Source of the DNA: Carallia brachiata
Lineage: Eukaryota > Streptophyta > Magnoliopsida > Malpighiales > Rhizophoraceae
Direction of reading: 5' to 3'
Assembly (NCBI GenBank): GCA_021464245.1
Contig: JADCRB010000005.1
Coordinates: 2,604,001-2,668,000 of the forward strand
Length of the DNA: 64,000 nucleotides
Part shown: positions 35,701 to 48,085 of the stretch, in pieces
Layout of the letters: each line of letters begins with the position of its first letter
Position numbering within the stretch: position 1 is the stretch's first letter
Notes under the pieces: generated by a model
Databases searched by the model: none
Told to the model about the DNA's origin: nothing
Seen by the model: only the letters and a program-made list of their open reading frames with translations
Translations under genes and position numbers: made by a program

Positions 35701-36388
35701 AAATATATTTTCCATTTTTGTTTTTAATTTAAGAAATAAGGACATTTTCAATAGGTTATATACAGCATTGCCATTTACCAAAACATATTTTATTTTACCA
35801 TCCTTTTCTCCTGTCCTTATTAACCATTTATTTACTTACCTATCTCCTTTATTCAATTACTCTTTTTTGAGTCTTTGATGGGAGAAGTAGAGAATCTAGC
35901 AATCCTTTTGTGTGCCTTCCTGCTGTCACTTGATTTCTTTTAATTGATTTTTAATTAAAATTTAAATTTACAAATTTTTTAATATTAAGACTTTCAATCT
36001 AAAAACGGACTCTAAAACGATTTTTTATTATTATTATTATTTTCTTCTTTAAGACGTGACACAAGCCTTGCTGAACTCCCACCAAACGCGTTGTCCAATT
36101 CGCTTGGCCAGCCTGACCACGGCCGACTCGCCGGTAACCTTTACAAAACCAATATCAAAGAAAAAAAAAAAAGGGAAAAACAAAAAAACCAAAAACAAAA
36201 AAAAAAACAAAAAACGAAAACACCACCAATCAATCCACAATGGCCACCGCCAACACCACCATTAGAAGCCATTTGGACTGAACCATTTCACTCCCAACTC
36301 AAATTCTCTCAATTTTTTTCCAGGAAAAAATTGAAGAAAAAAAAAACGAAAAATTGTTCAAATTGTTCAAAATTTGATTAGATAAGAA
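32766..36388. other. Intergenic DNA and DnaJ upstream region
   Basis: No coding sequence is recognised between the LTR element and the DnaJ gene. An (ATA)n stretch lies at about 34080-34098 and several A-runs occur (33600, 35330, 35600). The last ~150 bases, which are A/C-rich, are the probable DnaJ leader. Confidence 0.45.
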
Positions 36389-38524
36389 ATGGGTGTTGAT
36401 TACTATAAGGTGCTGAAAGTGAACAGGAACGCGACGGAGGAAGACTTAAAGAAGGCCTACAAGAGGTTGGCTATGAAATGGCATCCGGACAAGAACCCAG
36501 TTAACAAGAAAGAAGCCGAAGCCAAATTCAAGCAAATCTCTCAAGCTTACGATGTTCTCAGCGACCCCCAGAAGCGTCAGATCTACGACGTGTACGGCGA
36601 GGATGGCCCTAATGTCTACGAATTCTCGTCGCCGTCGCCCAACGCTAATTCTGGGCCTAAAAGAAGTAATAGTGATGCGAAGTTTCGGTTCAGTCAGCGG
36701 AACGCTGAGGATATTTTCGCCGAGTTCTTTGGCGGATCCGCCGAGGCTGGCGCCGTCGGCAGTGGGGGGAGCGGTGGAAGTGGGAAGAATAGAGGGTTTG
36801 GAGATGGGTTCAAAAGGAGTGGAAGTGGGGAGGCGAGGGATCCGGCGAACAAGAAGCCGGCGGCGATCGAGAGCAAGTTGGCTTGCAGCTTGGAAGAGCT
36901 CTGTAAGGGGACTAAACGGAAGATGAGAATCTCACGTTCTGTTCCTGATGAATTCGGGTTAGTCTTTTCCTAATAATTTTCTATTTTTGAAATTTCATAT
37001 TTTATCAATTTTATTTCTTTAAAAAAAATAAATTAATTCAATGAAGATTCTGGATGTCAGTGAATAATTTAATTTTGGATCTAAGTTGCATGAATTTTAA
37101 TTTTAGTTATTTCAGCCAATTTTGTAGTTTTTCACTCTGAGAAATATTATGACCAAAGAATTTTACCACCCCATAATCTACAATAATATGGAGAATGGGA
37201 CATCAAAACTTATGGTTATCTGGGACAAGAATTGGATTCATATCAGTTATTAATTCTTAGTTGAATTTCGGGGCGAAGAGGAATTATGTTTTCAATGGTT
37301 GGTTGCCATCCGGATCTGTTTATTGCCTAATTTGCTTAAAATTTCTACATGGAAGAGATATGGGCTGAGTTATTTGTGGTTGGTTCATAAGTGGATTAAA
37401 TTTTTTTATTTAGCAAGAGGAGATCATGAGCTGGATGATGCCGCGGGAAACAGCTAAAATTTGGTACTGCTAGAGCAAACCATGATGGTTGAGCGGACAT
37501 GGTTTCTTGTTCTCTGAGTCTTTGTAGACTTGTTAGGCGTTGCTCGAGGTGTTTGACTTGACTCAAATCATGATGCAGCCATAGACATATATGAAGAGCA
37601 TTAGATAATCTTCCCTCTCATCCAGGAGTTCAATGTCTTCTTCAGAAGATTTTAATTATGTAGAAACAGGGGCGATTCACGTTACGTGAGGCTCTCACAT
37701 TCTGGAGCTTGGGAATGAGCTAGATGTCTGTAGCCTTATGCTGTAGGGTTTCACAAAGAGATTGTTTGTGTTATTCGAAAGCCATAATGGAATAACTTTA
37801 TTACGACAATGAGGCTCACCGCTCACCCTTCTAAATGATCAAAATATTCCAAAGAATATATTGAACCAACTCCTGGGTCATAGGCAATGCAATTCTACTA
37901 ACAAAACTTTTATTGCTTTCCGTTAGCCACATACAGTGCTATAAAATGTTTGAGCTTGTAATTGCATTGCTTATGGTCAATTTGAGTTTTTTTTATTGCT
38001 TTCATTGCGAATGAATTAGTTTTTATTAGGCTTCTTTCATTTTCGTAAGTTTTGCATCCAAGTGACAATTACCTTGCAGTAAGCCAAAGGTTGTTGAGGA
38101 AATCCTGAAAATCGAAATCAAACCTGGTTGGAAGAAGGGCACAAAAATCACTTTCCCTGAGAAAGGAAACCAAGAACCCGGTCTCACTGCAGCTGATCTG
38201 ATTTTTGTTGTGGATGAGAAGCCTCATGCTGTTTTCAAGAGGGATGGGAATGACCTTGTTCTGCATCAGAAGGTCTCTCTACTGGAGGCTCTCACTGGGA
38301 AGAATATCGAATTGACAACTTTAGACGGAAGAAATCTCAAAATCCCAGTAACAGATATTGTTAAACCAGGACATGAAATCGTGGTCCCAAATGAAGGAAT
38401 GCCCATTTCCAAGGAACCGAGCCAACGAGGGAACCTTAGAATCAAGTTTGATATCAGATTTCCATCGAGGCTGTCGTCCGAACAGAAATCTGATCTGAGG
38501 AGGGTGCTGGGCGGAGTTGAATAA
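36389..38524 (+). CDS. Type II (DNAJB) J-domain co-chaperone, intact
   Basis: The product is a 337-residue Hsp40 that delivers clients to cytosolic Hsp70 and stimulates its ATPase. Two exons, 36389-36957 and 38080-38524, join within a glycine codon (GG|T) across a GT-AG intron of 1122 bp. The J domain spans residues 4-66 with HPD at 32-34 and the [12 protein letters not shown] helix II context. A Gly/Ser-rich linker runs about 75-150. Two beta-sandwich C-terminal domains follow ([58 protein letters not shown]), ending in [13 protein letters not shown] and TAA. There is no cysteine zinc finger, so it is type II (DNAJB1/SIS1-like). Length and all motifs match the family; the reading frame is unbroken. 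No membrane or transit signal is seen. Confidence 0.97.
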
Positions 38525-39941
38525 CCACATCTAATCTTAAGCTTGGGAATTACACTCGTTCACGAACATTGATAATCAATGTAAGTTAACTCAATGTAAA
38601 TACATCATAATTCCTACTGTTTTACAGGGAGATAGTGCTTAGTAGGCAGTTAATTTGGTTCTCTGCTAACAATATTGCTTGTCAAATTTGACACGGAAAA
38701 CATGTCATCCTTGGCTGTTGTCCTGGTTACCACAGGTTGAATTTTGCCTTCTAATTTGAATTTTTACCCCACTGCTAAAATTTTACTCTTTGCTTGAGAC
38801 CGGAAAGAAAATTCCTCGTGCAAAATTTTGAAATTTATGGAGTGTTACAGAGAGGTGGACTGATGATTGAATACGAATGATCTTTAGTGTTTTTCATTGG
38901 ACAACATGTATACAAGATTTTTAATGAAATATTAACTGTGAACTTTAACATGAAATTATTACTGGAGTAAGTTGACAGTTTCTCGTTCATGATTATCTTC
39001 ACACAAGCTGGGGACATTTTATTTTTTTTTTTTTCTGGTCTAAGACGCTTAGTATTCAACTTATTGGCTAATTAATTAGATTGACCAAATATAACTCCAA
39101 AAGGCAGCGAAATGTTTCATATCAGGTATTTAATGCAATTACATATTCAAATTGAACTTGATGGCTCTGGTTACATGGCATCAGACCTTCATCATGTGTG
39201 CCAATGCCTACCGGTAGCTAAGGACATCTTTAATAAGCAGCGAGTGACAACTAACCAACAGAGGATACAAGAATCCCGAGCCCATATCCCCGGGAATTGA
39301 ATTGGGATTGGTCTAAAAAAGAAAACTAGCAGTAGCCTAGCCCTTGTTCTTGCACTAACACTAATTTAGTATCGCTATTGCGTTCATCTTGGGAGACAGT
39401 TCCTACTACTCGTTGTTGTTATTCTCCTACCCAACTCGGTACAAAAAGAGCAAAAACGGGCAACAAAAGCCAAAATAGACTGAAGGGTTTCTCAGCTCCT
39501 AGAACCCAGTTACCTGCTTCTACAGGGAAGAAGAAAAGACCTGGGCCAAAACCACTATACACATAATTATGAAGGATTATTTGTGCTGCCAATAAACACA
39601 CATTTTCCTTTTTCTTTCTCTAACAATTAGTCACACTGATACTGATGTATAACCAAGATTTAAAGAAAAAAAATTATCTGCATGAATAAAAAATGTTAAG
39701 AGGGAAACATACACTACATGACAAATGGGAAAATAAAATATTAGATATTAAAAAAAATAGAAAGAGACAATCTTATGGCAGAAATGGTTGCGTGATGCAA
39801 ACTCTTCAATCGTTCTTCTGAATAATCTTATCGAACAGTTTGAAGTATTTCTTGGCACTACCCATCTTGTTGTGGACTCAACTAGTAGTAGGTGAACTCA
39901 ATCATCTCCCTTTGCCTAACCTTCTTTTTGTTTGTTTGTTT
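38525..39941. other. DnaJ 3' region and intergenic DNA
   Basis: AATGTAAATACATCATAA at about 38592 is a candidate 3'-end signal region for the DnaJ transcript. No further gene was recognised. Confidence 0.4.
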
Positions 39942-40070
39942 GTTTTTTTTTTTTTTTTTTCATCCACTAGAGGGCAATGCCCATAAAGCCAAGAGGGGAT
40001 GGAGAGGTAGGAGTCGAATTCTTAACTCTCCTCGACACAAAGCTTATAATCAGTTGAGCTAAGGTGCAAG
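39942..40070 (-). repeat. tRNA-derived SINE
   Basis: On the minus strand the head contains a good RNA polymerase III box A (TAGCTCAACTGATTATAAG, 40041-40062) and box B (GAATTCGACTCC, about 40011-40022), then a body with GGGCATTGCCCTC, ending in a long A-tail (T-run at 39943-39960). The GGCAATGCCC core is shared with the relic at 217-365, so this is a family present at least twice. Confidence 0.75.
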
Positions 40071-41432
40071 TCTCCTGTGCTCATCTTCATATTCCCCTGT
40101 TTCTTGTTATCCTTAACTTGTTTGCCTTTCCTCATGATTGAAAACGTTGGCACAATTTCCAGATCAGATTCCAGAGCTATCGTCTGTCTTAATATTTATG
40201 TCCCACAAAGTTTAAGATTCTCGGATTGCTTAAATTTGCTTTGGTAGACAAATAAACGTTTCTTTTGTGGTCACCAACTAATGTGCATTAACATTGCTCT
40301 CTTTGACACCATCTGACCCTATTATATAACAAATTAATTTCGTGCTGTCAAGCTACACTCACAGACAATAATCTTGACTATATATGATTAGAATAATTAC
40401 GTGATCTCACCGTCACACATTTAGGCATGCACAATATTTGTTTGGACATTTGGGCACGTATTCAAAAAGTTTGCTCTGGATCAACTTGGACGTCATTTGG
40501 GCAAATAATTGTAAAGGAAAAGTTCAGAAGAGAGAGGCAACAGGCCTTTTCAAACTAAAATTTTAAGAAAAATCTAGAGTTCGAATTCGAATCCCGAATA
40601 GTCGAAGAAACCTAAAGGCCAGTTTGTAGATTGACAATTTGGCAGTTCATGTACAATACCCACTTGGTTAGCTTTCATTTAGTGGCGTCATTATCACGCA
40701 TCTTATTTGTAAAAATGACACTTTAAATTAAATTGAACAAAGGCATAAGATAAGAAAAAAAAGTTATGATAATTAGGCAAGACTTGGAGCCAAGCGTTTC
40801 TCCCACCTTTCCTGTAGGTTTCCCGTCAGATGCTCTTTATCATTTTCTGCACATCTTTGCATTCCAATCAATAACATTCTTTGATTCCAAAACTCAATTA
40901 TCATTTCCACATCAAGGGCAGAACCGCGCCTATAGGCAAAGCATATGTAGGAATTAACGCATATACAAATTAATGATGCTATAATAATTAGTATACATGC
41001 TTACCACCCATGAAGGTTTTCATACTAACGCAACTTTTGCCGTGAATGCCAGAATTGGGAATCTTTCTCGTTCTATGTCCAATAAGTTAGATACAGGTGG
41101 TCAACTTACAGATTTACATGGGAAATTCCAGTTCAATTTTTATGGACTTCGATGCACGATTTAATCTTAAATAAAACCAATATCTTAAATAAAATCAATA
41201 TATTCACGCAGTTAATCTAATCTAACATCTTTTTTTTTTTCCTTTTTTTAATTTCAATAGACATATTCTACTTTAATTATGTTTTAATCATACCTATAAA
41301 ATCCTACCAAATATATCTTTAAAAAAAAAAGTGTTAAATTAGGGTGTAAAAGAGAAGTTGGCTCTATTATGGACTCAAGGCACATTTGTTAAGCAAGCAT
41401 ACATATCTCGAGTTTTTATCTCGAGTAACAAG
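40071..41432. other. Intergenic DNA
   Basis: No gene was recognised. A box B-like GAGTTCGAATTCGAATCCC at about 40578 lacks a matching box A. Confidence 0.4.
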
Positions 41433-41790
41433 GATGCACGGAGACGTGCATTTTAAGGAAGTGTCTGTGTCGGACACAGACACGCCTCAGACACGGCACA
41501 AACACTTATCTGACACGTCAAAAAAAATTTTAAAAATCAACGTCTGTTAGTTCAAGTGGTAAGGAATTTATTTTCTTTTTTAAGTAAAGTCTCGAATTCG
41601 AGTCTTATGAATAAGAAAATAGACACTTGAAGAGCTTTAGCCCCTTTTATGAATCCACCCAGTTCACACCAGATTAGTCGAGGTCCAATTAGACTTCGGA
41701 TACCGGAGTTTCAGACCAAAAAAAATTTTGAAAAAGAAAATGGACACAGTTCGGACACGCTAATAACACACTGAAAATACGTTTTGGACA
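41433..41790. repeat. GACAC-rich repeat, copy 2, split by a SINE
   Basis: GTGTCTGTGTCGGACACAGACACG and CTGACACGTC lie left of the nested SINE, and ATGGACACAGTTCGGACACGC lies right of it. The same motif family occurs at 20440-20720 and 47525-47680. Confidence 0.45.
41538..41725 (+). repeat. tRNA-derived SINE nested in the GACAC repeat
   Basis: Box A (TTAGTTCAAGTGGTAAGG, about 41548) and box B (CTCGAATTCGAGTC, about 41592) are spaced as in a tRNA. The body contains GATTAGTCGAGGTCC and TTCGGATACCGGAG and ends in CCAAAAAAAA. Flanks AAAAAAATTTTAAAAA and AAAAAAATTTTGAAAAA are a probable target duplication with one difference. Confidence 0.7.
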
Positions 41791-42132
41791 CATGAACACA
41801 GCTAAACAAAATTAAAAAAAAGAAAAGGGGATGGCCTATCGCCTGTAAAAATATTCAGGATACTAACATTTTTTCTTACCAAAAGGATTCAGCTTAATTC
41901 TTCCTAGTTGAAGGCAATTTAAACAAGTACGCAAACGTCAACCACCGAAATGAAGCCAAAGTCCCTTGACCATTCGTTTTCTTTCTCAAGTTCCCAATAA
42001 AAACCACCCTCATTCGCAGAGGGTGGATATCACAAACAGCAACCCCCACTCACAAGAGTCCAATGGAAAGCAGAAATACTTTCTTACCATCCACCATAAG
42101 AAAGCCCCATTTGGGGGCAATCAGTAATGATG

Positions 42133-45100
42133 TCATGAGGCTACCCCAACATCACCTGGGGTGTGATTACTAGAATAGGGTGGTTGCCCGCCACCTCTGC
42201 TGCTCCTTCCCCGATTATTGTAGTAGTTCCTTGGATAATAGTTTCCGGGTTGATCGTAATGTGAATAGCGACCATTTTGGTAGCCACCACCTCCCCTAGA
42301 ACCACCACGACCCCCACGGCCATTTGAAAAGCCCCTACGGCCACCACCACTGCCACCACGACCACCCCTTTGGTTTTGGTAGTTCCTCCGAGAAGCGTAT
42401 TGTTGCTCCGTGGTTTCTCCCTCTCCCTGAATATGCTCCACATCTGTAGGTGGTTTGGCTTGCTCTTCACCAGAGACAACTTCTGCAGGACCTTCCAGCT
42501 CCAGCTCATCCTGCAAGACAGAAACATACCACCTTAAATCAAACAAATAGAGACACATGATAACAAGCTTTACATTATCTCTAGTCCAAGCACCCTGTAA
42601 AGTTCCTCAGCAGGCCTAGATCGGTCATCATCAATTTCTTTCCTTGGAAATTTGCAGTGTCTTCATCCTACAGTCAAATGAAAATTTCCAAATATCAAAT
42701 CCATATATGCAAAGGCAAGAAGAAAGCCACATTAGACTTCAAGCAAATATTTGCACCAACAGGAAACTACATTACAACTTAAGTACTTGTGAGACCATTG
42801 ATTGAATATAAGTGAAGACTAGTAAAATTGCACTCCTGGATTCATCAACGAAATAATTTTAGATTCTGTGGAATAGACCCCAAGCCACTTGATGCATATA
42901 GTTCTAAACTTTGTCAGCACGTAATAATTTCTAATTTTAAACACAGCTAGATGCCAAGAATCAATTTGGTATACTACAATATTACCGTTATAAACATGTC
43001 CACAAATCCAATAGATACTTTCAAAGTTGATAATAATCTCAAACATATGCAGCACTTAAGTCCACTCATGCGACCCAAATTTTACCAAAATGCACGATTA
43101 AGAGTACCTGCTCTGGCAGGATTTCTCCCTTTAAGATGTAAGAAATTGCTGTCATTCTTGTGACAATGTTTCACTGGGACTACAATTAAACAGACACATA
43201 CACAGGCTACAACCTTTGGCCTATAAAATAAGGCATTGGTAACATTTTCCATAGTGATGCACGTGCCACCGGCATTTTAATCTCAATTCTCAAGTTGTGC
43301 TAAGGCTTCTGAGAAGATGCAGTTCAGCCATGTTTGATGGAAGAATAGCAGTTTTCTCTCAAGTACCCTTTGTAATGATGTGAACCAATCATATATACAA
43401 AAACAAAAAATTTGAGCACTTTTTACAGTTCAATTATCCAGATAACAGCAGTTAACAATGTTCCAGAAGTAAGCATACCAATGGTGGAAGTCGATTAATG
43501 AAAGCCTAGTTATGTTTAACAGATAAACAAACATGTCATGACAACAAACATTTGATCCCATGAATTCTAATGCCAGAAAATGGGAGATGTCCTGTTAAGA
43601 TCTATTTTGTTAATTAAAAGCATCTCATGTCACAACTTACAATAACAAGTTCTGTTCAGTTTTATATTGTGCCTTCATATATTCTTCAGTCTATGGTGGA
43701 AGAACCTAACCAGCACCACCATTCTACACCTTTCCAATTTGCTACGCATGAAAATGTCTAGGGTATAGCCCCTATGGTTTCATAGTGAGGCAATCTTATA
43801 TCAAGCACATGAATGACATCATCAACATCAACAATAGCTCAAATATGTAGCCAAAGGGAAAAGCACAACACGATAGAGTGTAAGCCATACAACTAGTCAT
43901 GACCTATAATACCAATCAAAACAAAGACTACACCAATTCCATTCCACTAAAACAAATTCTAAGCAATCTAAAGGCCTTTCCTTTCCTTTCATTTTTTTTT
44001 TTTAACTGTGGCAACATATTTAATTAAACCCTGCCCAATGCGATAAATGGCTTTTAAGGATACTAAACTTTGCACAACTATTGGTTTGGCAGAAATATAC
44101 TAAACTTTGTTGCATTACTTCAATGATGCTATAGATGTTGGCTGATATTCCAGTTAATTTGCACGTTGTTTATCAACTTGGGTATAAAAATGCAACAAAG
44201 CATGTATTTGACTTCTAAACCATGCCATACCTCATGCTGGCGTTCAACAATGGAATCTTCTACCTGCACTCCATGCACAGGCAATCCATTAACTGGCACC
44301 TGGAAAGGCACATAATTTGCAGCAGCAGCAGCAGCAGCGGCAGCCACAGCCATTTCAACCGGAGCTTTCATCTCCGGTGTAGTCGTGAAGTAGTCCGAAG
44401 CCATAATTTTGTGTAGCTTCTGTCTCAATCCAGCATCTGCAAATTCCCACATCAGAACAACACACACTTAAAGCTAAATTCATCAAACAAAAACTTTGCA
44501 AGAACAAAAACAAGATTAAAAATGCTAAGGCAATTACATGAGACACTAGCACTAGGCTCAATTGGCTGGTCAGAACTAGCAAGCCACAATTTGGCGTGCT
44601 CAATGCAGCGCTGCAAAGAGTTCTTATGAGACAAGCTCGAATCGACGGGCCGCGAAATCAACAACCCGCCGAGCATCGAAATCAAGTCCAAATCCCTCTC
44701 AACCAGCAGATCCGTAGCATCATCGGTGACATAATCGTAAGTCAAGCAGCAGCCTCTCTCGTGAGTCCGGGTCAACATCGTCGCCGTGTAGTCACTCTGC
44801 GGCTTCACATCGAACAGCGACCCAAAGTACAACAAATTCAACAGATCCTCAACCACCGCATCGCCGCCGCTGATGCCGCGACTGCCTCCGTCGTCAATCA
44901 CACAGTTGTTTTTCTCCTCCTCGCCGGAGATGGAAGACTGCTGCTGGTGGCCTTGAACTGCGAGGGAAATCTCCTCGGAGACGGCGGCGGACAGCGGCTG
45001 GCGGAGCTTCTCGAGCTCGTCGATAGAGGCGACGACCGAGGGCTTTGACCGGAGGACTTCCTCCTGCTCCTTGTTAATAGGCTTTCCCTGGGAAATCGAC

Positions 45101-45210
45101 TCTTCCATCTGGATTATCCTGTTGTATTTCTTGCGGAGAGCGCGGAGGCGTTTGTTTACAAGGCTGAGGACCGGTCCCTCTGTCGACTCCGAGGCAGCGG
45201 TGGCCGCCAT
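42133..45210 (-). CDS. Caprin-like RGG-repeat RNA-binding protein, frame broken in exon 3
   Basis: Likely cytoplasmic mRNA-binding protein, related to animal caprins of ribonucleoprotein granules; function in plants is inferred. Minus-strand exons: 45210-44538, 44436-44231, 42667-42594, 42510-42133, about 443 residues if the frame is intact. The N-terminus has a caprin-type helical segment (LVNKRLRALRKKYNRI ... GKPINKEQEEVLRSK). Exon 2 carries KLHKIMASDYFTTTPEMK and an alanine run encoded by GCA/GCT repeats. Exon 4 holds 6-8 RGG/RGF-type boxes with Tyr-rich spacers and ends DVGVAS with TGA. Exon 3 is 74 bases rather than 75: it opens DEDTANFQGK, and the expected EIDDDRSRPAEELYR lies in another frame, as if one A were missing near 42636-42641. 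Skipping exon 3 would keep the frame because both neighbours join in phase 0. The ATG starts the conserved N-terminus; a GC-rich leader lies upstream. Confidence 0.88.
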
Positions 45211-45580
45211 TGTTTTTGGTTAAAGATGGTTGCTTTAAGACGATCAAAGGAGAACCACCCGACGAAGGCGGCAGCGGCGACGGTGGTTGCGGCGGCGGTT
45301 CGCCTGAGGTAGTTTTCGAGTGTTGGATTAGGGTGGGGCAGCGGCGGCGTGAGATTTTTGCCAAAGAGAGCGAGAGGGTCAGCCAATGGATGGGGTTTTA
45401 GATGATTACCAATAATAAATACGGAGAGTTTGGGCAGATTTTCAATTTTTTTTTTCTCCACCTTTTCTTTTCTTTTCTTTTTTTTTATAATTCTGTCAAG
45501 AAGTTATTGTTGACACACTGTGTTTTGGGGACGCAAAGTTATTTGATGGTTACGACTTTATCCGTATGCTTTGTCTGTTT

Positions 45581-45892
45581 TAGTGTGCAAGCATGAGAAG
45601 ATAAAAGAATTGAGAAAAAAAAAAACATCATTATATATAATTTTTTATAAATTTTTTATTAATTTAAATAATTTTTTTCATAAATTACTATTTATTTTTC
45701 TTTTCTATCATTTATTTTCTTACAATATTTTTATCAATTCAAATAACCTGCTTTTTTCATAATTTGTTCTGTCACGAATTACTTTTTAATTTTTTTTTCC
45801 ATCATTTTTTTCATAATTTTTTCATTAATTTAAATAATTTTATTTTTTCACAACTTTTTTTTTTCACGAGTTCTTGCAAATCCAAACACACT
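45581..45892. mobile_element. MITE with TAGTGTG ends
   Basis: The right end, inverted, reads TAGTGTGTTTGGATTTGC and the left end TAGTGTGCAAGC. The interior is T-rich with TCATTTATTTTCTTAC and TCAATTCAAATAA units that match, inverted, the element at 19973-20333. It lies just upstream of the caprin-like gene's promoter side. Confidence 0.5.
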
Positions 45893-46474
45893 AGAAGTAA
45901 ATCGTAAGTTTTTAATACTATTTAATCTTAATAAGATTCAAACTTAAAATGTTTCACCTAAATCAAACATTTAGGGTGAGGTAAATCAACTAATGTTGAT
46001 TTTTTTAACTTAACAAACACGTATTTATTTTATATTTAATTTTAGATGAGACTACCCCTACACGAAAGAGAGAAGAAAAAAAAATCCGTAGACATTGTAC
46101 ACACAATTAAATATTACACAAATATCAAAAATTCAATTAAATAAGGCTTTTTTTCACATTTGGCTGAAAAATTATTAACTGGATTTTTCGGAGCATAAAA
46201 TGTTCTATCATTTTCCTCTTTGTTGAAAAATATAAGACAAAAAATAAGACAATGCTAATTTTTCAATGAACTTCTTATAGTTTAAGATGATCATACCCCT
46301 TTTGATATATCCAAACATAATTATATAATATTTTTTTGTTTTAAAAGAGATAGTCTATCTTCACAAAGAATAAGATACGTAAGAGAAAATTAAAAATCGA
46401 ACGTCAAATCTCTTTAAATTAAAAGTTTTCACTATTAACCATTCTACCTAAGATGGATCATCATTATTATATAA

Positions 46475-47412
46475 TGTTTGTAGTCACATATACCAAATGT
46501 TTGAATTTATGAAAGTACATACAATAAATGTCTTCCGAATCACTCAATACACTTGAAAACGGCGAAAGTTATAAGACAATTTGAGTTAAGATAATTAAAA
46601 ATGATAAAGTATATAATAAAAGTTGAGGCATAACTCTTTTTAAGCACTTTTTATGTGTTTTTGATTAATTGCACATATATAAAATTAGGTCTTTAGAAAC
46701 ATGTGGACTTATGGGATAAACGTGAAAATTATTCTAAATTTTTTAAGATTTTTTTAATATAGTCTTATATTTTTTTTAATTTTCATATCAGTCCTATAAC
46801 TATAGTTTTAATTATAATTAAGTCCTATTTAAACGGAATTGGTTAGTTAATCCGTTACAAACCGTATTTGACCTCAAGATATATATAAATATAATTTTAA
46901 AAAGCAAAATACGTCATATTTTTTTAAAAAAATCCTCATATATTGTTTGTAGTCACATATACCAAATGTTTGAATTTATGAAAATACATACAATAAATGT
47001 CTTCCCAATCACTCAAAACACTTGAAAACGGCGAAAGTTATAAGACAATTTGAGTTAAGATAATTAAAAATGATAAAGTATATAATAAAAGTTGAGGCAT
47101 AACTCTTTTTAAGCACTTTTTATGTTTTTTTGATTAATTGCACATATATAAAATTAGGTCTTAAGAAACACGTGGACTTATGGGATAAACGTCAAAATTG
47201 TTCTAAATTTTTTAAGATTTTTTTAATATAGTCTTATATCTTATTTTGTTTTCATATTAGTTTTATGACTATAGTTTTAATTATAATTAAGTCCTATTTA
47301 AACGGAATTGATTAGTCAATCCGTTACAAACCGTATTTGACCTCAAGATATATATAAATATGATTTTAAAAAGTAAAATACGTCATATCTTTTTAAAAAA
47401 ATCCTCATATTT
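46475..47412. repeat. Tandem direct duplication, 469-bp unit, about 95% identical
   Basis: TGTTTGTAGTCACATATACC begins the units at 46475 and 46944. The copies stay collinear through AACGGCGAAAGTTATAAGAC, GTTGAGGCATAACTC, GGACTTATGGGATAAACGT, TTTAAACGGAATTG and TTTGACCTCAAGATATATA. Only scattered substitutions separate them, so the duplication is fairly recent. No coding content. Confidence 0.8.
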
Positions 47413-47859
47413 TTTTTTTAAAAATTAACAGAGATGTACGGTCTAAATCTCTCAGAATTAAATTTAACTTTTTAAGAATCAATTCATATCCAACTTCTTT
47501 AGAATCAAATTAAAATATTTTTACATGTGTTCCAGACATGTCGAACACGCTTTTTTATTGCGTTCGACATGAGTGTCTGATTTTTTTAAAATTTTTGTTT
47601 GACACTTTTAGACATATCATAATTTTAACTTGCGATTACCTCTTCCAACGTCCACTCGCGAGTTTCACTTTTCTACACCAAAACGTTATCACTGAAACAA
47701 CAAATGATAGGAAAGCTTTAGTCTTTGGGTTGTTTTTGAGTTAGCAGCGGAAGAAATTTGCTTCATGGTTGGCGATTTAAGTTTTTTTTGAACTGGGGGA
47801 TTTCAATGGGGGTATATGGGGAGGAAACGAGGAAAAAAATCACAAAAGTTTTCTTTTTT

Positions 47860-48085
47860 AAAAAAATAACATATTTCTCTTTTTAAAATTATATTATGTA
47901 TTTCCTGCAATCACATATCATTTATAACAGGTTGACTAACGATTTCGTTTGGATATAACTTAATTATAATTAAAACTATAGTTATGAGATTGATATAAAA
48001 ATATAAAAAGGTATAGCACTAACATTGAAAAAATTTTAAAAAATTTAAAACTATTTTGATGTTTATCTCGTGGACTTATTGGCAA
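47860..48085. repeat. Inverted diverged copy of part of the 469-bp unit
   Basis: Read on the minus strand this block contains CAATAAGTCCACGAGATAAAC, CATCAAAATAGTTTTAAATT, and ATAACTATAGTTTTAATTAT followed by AATTAAGTTATATCC, parallel to the unit at 46475-47412. Divergence is far greater than between the tandem copies. Confidence 0.55.

Noticed and set aside
36552..36926. 124-codon frame overlapping the DnaJ exon
   Set aside because: Shadow of the Gly/Ser-rich DnaJ linker in another frame.
40560..40610. Possible tRNA gene or SINE from a box B-like GTTCGAATTCGAATCCC
   Set aside because: No box A and no cloverleaf could be drawn.
42141..42527. 128-codon minus-strand frame over the RGG exon
   Set aside because: Alternative frame of the Gly-rich repeat; the RGG/RGF frame has the family C-terminus DVGVAS.
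44596..45048. 150-codon plus-strand frame
   Set aside because: Antisense to exon 1 of the caprin-like gene, whose conservation and splice sites are convincing.
47525..47680. Gene start suggested by a 68-codon frame
   Set aside because: The DNA is part of the GACAC-type repeat and the peptide has no domain.
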